Positions 58,486 through 62,483 of a DNA stretch of 62,483 nucleotides are shown one piece after another. The notes under the pieces are model-generated. The model had not been told where the DNA came from and did not search any database. It worked only from the letters and a program-made list of their open reading frames with translations. Source of the stretch: Ruegeria sp. Alg231-54 (GTDB taxonomy: Bacteria > Pseudomonadota > Alphaproteobacteria > Rhodobacterales > Rhodobacteraceae). The stretch covers positions 30,621 to 93,103 of the forward strand of contig NZ_FREZ01000015.1 in NCBI RefSeq assembly GCF_900143525.1, given 5' to 3'. Position 1 is the first letter of the stretch. Every line of letters starts with the position of its first letter. The position numbers and the translations under genes were made by a program.

Positions 58486-58854
58486 ACCGCAAAATACAGT
58501 CGGGAACCATCGCGAGGACAAAATACGAATTGATTTGATTCGACAAGAGCGTGAACCTGTGCAGGAAGGTTATTCGTTCCTATCGCTGATCGACAATAGA
58601 AGTCGCGCGGTAGAGGTGAGTCAACGGTCGTTACTACAATGGCCCCGCTTCTTACAGCTTCAGACGCACGGCCAACGGTTCATTGGACTGTTCTTTTTCT
58701 GCCCAGTTTTTTTTGATTTTGTTTACGCAGGAGTGATTTGTGTCTTTGACGTTGCAGGTTATTCGCTTGACGACGTTAAGCGTTTGATTCATTTAATAAA
58801 TTGCAACTTCGCCGTGAGGCGGTGCTTAAGCATTTGATTGGTAATCATTAAAGT
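58486..58854. other. gap between riboswitch and tRNA-fMet
   Basis: About 370 bases. I see no supported gene; a plus-strand open frame of about 100 codons has no RBS, odd amino acids and no family resemblance. The promoter of the riboswitch-led operon must lie in its left part (58486 onward), but I cannot place -35/-10 boxes with confidence. Confidence 0.4.
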
Positions 58855-58931
<77 letters not shown>

Positions 58932-59060
58932 ACAGTTTGCGTTGGCCTATTGCTTACGCTAGTTGAGGCCTTGCGTTGGTCTACCGCCTATTTGGCTAGT
59001 TGAGACCGGGTAGTGTTTTTTTGATCGTAAGAGAGAAGTTTGATTGGGGGATTTTTCTAG

Positions 59061-59176
59061 GTTTGGCGGTGACCTACTCTCCCGGGGCTTAAGCCCAAGT
59101 ACCATTGGCGCGGCAGTGCTTAACTTCCGGGTTCGGGATGGGACCGGGTGTTTCACTTGCGCTATGACCACCAAAC
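59061..59176 (-). rRNA. rrf: 5S ribosomal RNA
   Basis: The minus strand runs from GGTTTGGTGGTCATAGCG to CACCGCCAAAC, with CCCATCCCGAACCCGG in the conserved loop. About 116 bases; ends approximate by a few bases. It lies between 23S and tRNA-fMet. Confidence 0.95.
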
Positions 59177-59324
59177 CGAGGAAAATCCCCGTCGCGGCTT
59201 TTGCTTTGCAAAGAGGCGACGCGCGTTGCCGCACGGTTGTTGTTTCAATCAACACCGCAGCGTGTTGCTGCGAAGTTATCCATGTTTAATGAGGTGTATG
59301 TTTTTGATTTGTCTTTCCATTACT

Positions 59325-59332
59325 GGATCAAA

Positions 59333-59338
<6 letters not shown>
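59325..59338 (-). other. 23S processing stem, 3' side
   Basis: GGATCAAATCAAGC is perfectly complementary to GCTTGATTTGATCC at 62152-62165. The two strands form the stem that closes the pre-23S loop, a usual RNase III target. Confidence 0.75.
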
Positions 59339-62151
<2,813 letters not shown>

Positions 62152-62157
<6 letters not shown>

Positions 62158-62165
62158 TTTGATCC
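62152..62165 (-). other. 23S processing stem, 5' side
   Basis: GCTTGATTTGATCC pairs with 59325-59338; see that entry. Confidence 0.75.
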
Positions 62166-62483
62166 AGAAAAAGAAAGACTTGATATTGGCACTACCGCCT
62201 ATTCGGCTACTTGCGTGCGTTTGACCGCACACAACCGAAGCTGCGCTAGTAATCAAATCAATCGAGACCGCCCAGCTGGTAACTAAAGGCAGTCATTCTT
62301 CTGAACCAAAAACATACATTTCCCGCCCCCGCCACTTGGACGAGGACAAATGAGCAACCCCATATGGTCTCTCAGCCGTGCAGCTGATCAACGCAGGTCG
62401 CTCGGGTTAGTATATTAGACTTGGACAACTCTGTTCGTTTCAGTCGCGATACGCAGACAGGGCCGGCTAGACCCAAACTGCGC
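62166..62483. other. 16S-23S spacer, 23S-proximal part
   Basis: 318 bases of the internal transcribed spacer up to the window end. No tRNA is visible in this part; the usual tRNA-Ala and tRNA-Ile would lie beyond the edge. Confidence 0.7.

Noticed and set aside
58535..58837. 100-codon plus-strand frame between riboswitch and tRNA
   Set aside because: No RBS, no family resemblance, unusual composition.

Overview
The window looks like a chromosomal piece from a marine alphaproteobacterium of the Rhodobacteraceae (Roseobacter group). The evidence is moderately high G+C, NosZ with a Tat signal, a Paracoccus-like nirS gene order with a NirDL fusion, 5-aminolevulinate synthase for haem, class I TRAP transport, and a 23S-5S-tRNA-fMet order. 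This assignment is inference from gene content; no database search was run.

Layout. 1-7.1 kb is accessory: an alpha/beta hydrolase cut by the window edge, a YcbB-type L,D-transpeptidase, an AsmA-like protein, a small secreted protein, then a decayed patch holding a beheaded MscS channel gene and the tail of an IS6-type transposase. 7.2-37.9 kb is a nearly complete island for reducing nitrite to dinitrogen. On the minus strand lie nos (DUF2946-like, nosR-Z-D-F-Y-L-X), haem d1 synthesis (nirE-C-F-DL-G-H-J-N plus a small membrane protein), and nirS with a NapC/NirT-type multihaem fusion and a cupredoxin. On the plus strand lie nnrS, norC-B-Q-D-E-F and a Dnr-type regulator; hemA is on the minus strand. 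A Hint-domain protein gene sits between nnrS and norC. A TTGAC-N4-GTYAA box lies 55-64 nt upstream of the start codons of five transcription units (nos, nirS, nnrS, norC, hemA) and farther upstream of nirE, so one NO/anaerobiosis regulator, probably the Dnr encoded here, could switch on nitrite reductase, NO reductase, N2O reductase, haem d1 assembly and haem supply together. No nitrate reductase gene is in the window.

37.9-50.3 kb: a membrane class III cyclase, a GlxA-like AraC regulator, the glycine cleavage operon gcvT-H-P, a saccharopine/lysine operon with an embedded SemiSWEET transporter, and two short DUF1127 proteins. 50.4-55.5 kb: a TRAP transporter (dctP-Q-M) with a universal stress protein gene and a divergent LysR regulator.

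55.5-58.5 kb is the most interesting part. A zinc-type (AztABC-like) ABC metal transporter and one or two tiny overlapping ORFs lie behind a clear cobalamin riboswitch, which suggests a cobalt importer rather than a zinc importer. 58.8-62.5 kb: the 3' part of an rrn operon on the minus strand (23S, 5S, tRNA-fMet), with a hairpin expansion at 23S helix 9.
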